The translations under genes and the position numbers were made by a program. The notes beneath the pieces were generated by a model, which saw only the letters and a program-made list of their open reading frames with translations, was not told where the DNA came from and searched no databases. A stretch of 64,000 nt of DNA. Origin: JANLUX01 sp031366005. Lineage in GTDB: Bacteria > Bacteroidota > Bacteroidia > AKYH767-A > OLB10. The stretch spans positions 87,937 to 151,936 of the forward strand of contig JANLZB010000006.1 of assembly GCA_031366005.1 (NCBI GenBank), read 5' to 3'. Of this stretch, positions 63,787-64,000 are shown in pieces. The stretch's first letter is position 1; the number at the start of each line of letters is the position of its first letter.

Positions 63787-63817
63787 CAAAGGTGACTAAA
63801 AACACAGCATCATTCAA
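63787..63817 (-). promoter_or_regulatory. Candidate nadC promoter
   Basis: On the minus strand, TTG at 63817-63815 and CACCTTTG at 63794-63787 (one mismatch to TAnnTTTG) are 20 bases apart, and the ATG is 15 bases beyond the box. Arrangement fits the Bacteroidota housekeeping promoter. Confidence 0.45.
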
Positions 63818-63859
63818 AAGTAAAAAGCCATCCTTACGGACAGCTTTTTAATTTAAGAG

Positions 63860-64000
63860 AGTGCCTCATCCTGAAATAAGTTGACACAAAAGTTGACTTA
63901 TATGGAAAACAAAAGAGAAAGAGATTATTCAAGACGGACTCAAAAAGATTACAGTTTAGCATTCAAACTGCAGATTATAGATGAGATAGAAAAAGGCTAC
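63860..64000 (+). mobile_element. Left end of an IS3-family-like insertion sequence (cut by window edge)
   Basis: The segment from about 63860 (GTGCCTCATCCTGAAATAAG) has the look of an IS terminal repeat directly upstream of a transposase orfA start; TTGACACAAAAGTTGACTTA contains a short GTTGAC repeat. The right end is outside the window, so neither the inverted repeat nor a target duplication can be checked. The exact left boundary is uncertain by a few bases. Confidence 0.6.
63902..64000 (+). CDS. IS3-type transposase OrfA, N-terminal fragment (cut by window edge)
   Basis: I translated the last 99 bases from an ATG at 63902: 33 residues, MENKRERDYSRRTQKDYS then LAFKLQIIDEIEKGY. The segment YSLAFKLQIIDEIEKG is the start of a helix-turn-helix as in IS3-family OrfA proteins (normally about 100-120 aa). 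The gene runs off the window. No stop occurs in the part seen. Confidence 0.65.
   Translation, partial: MENKRERDYSRRTQKDYSLAFKLQIIDEIEKGY

Overview
The window looks like a chromosome segment from a member of the Bacteroidota. The evidence is AT-rich DNA, Bacteroidota-style TAnnTTTG -7 boxes with little Shine-Dalgarno sequence, type IX secretion (T9SS) C-terminal sorting domains, many-PKD surface proteins, DUF1343 (NamZ), DUF885 and UPF0175/DUF3368 genes, an S16 protein with a long Ala-rich tail, and several palindromic intergenic repeats. I cannot place it to genus; a Chitinophagia/Sphingobacteriia-like environmental lineage is a guess.

Layout. 1-5.4 kb: a defence-like pair on the minus strand, namely a type IIG-like restriction-modification enzyme cut by the window edge and a very large DEAD/DEAH helicase with twelve C-terminal helicase-associated (HA) repeats. 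5.8-7.9 kb: two tandem paralogues of 306 aa, unknown in function, each with a carboxypeptidase-regulatory-like C-terminus. 7.9-15.1 kb (minus): lipoprotein MsrA, a membrane-tethered receiver domain, a polyprenyl diphosphate synthase, a sugar-nucleotide epimerase, RmlA, a four-helix-bundle (S23/IVS) cassette and an MMPL/RND exporter. 15.2-18.1 kb (plus): a radical SAM/SPASM protein and a DUF885 lipoprotein.

18.3-28.4 kb is a surface-polysaccharide cluster. It holds the Wzm/Wzt ABC exporter, with a cargo-binding-type extension on Wzt, then FkbM methyltransferase, GT61, DUF268, a second FkbM gene on the opposite strand, a putative glycosyltransferase, a DegT aminotransferase, a GDP-fucose-synthase-like enzyme with Arg in place of the catalytic Lys, a hexapeptide acyltransferase and a GT2. 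Together with RmlA and the epimerase at 10-12 kb these would make, decorate and export a polysaccharide containing deoxy or amino sugars.

29-40.7 kb is mostly housekeeping: dnaE, thioredoxin, rpsP-rimM, a periplasmic-binding-protein-like lipoprotein, guaA and a DEAD-box RNA helicase. Two small pairs are interspersed: DUF4160/DUF2442 and PIN(DUF3368)/UPF0175. 41-62 kb is rich in cell-surface genes: two tandem SGNH-like proteins, a 1758-aa LamG/Ig/Fn3/T9SS protein, a T9SS propeller-like protein, NamZ, a LOG-family protein, uvrA and a 19-PKD-domain giant that lacks a sorting domain. The right end has yihY, nadC and the left end of an IS3-like element cut by the window.

The most notable non-coding signals are short palindromic or MITE-like elements. 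One 7+2+7 bp palindrome appears to sit in frame inside guaA, and a palindrome of the same layout lies just after the truncated-looking PKD gene. Two inverted copies of a roughly 214-bp MITE-like element lie 11 kb apart. One hairpin repeat appears to supply the start codon of a lipoprotein gene. No tRNA, rRNA, CRISPR array or prophage was seen.
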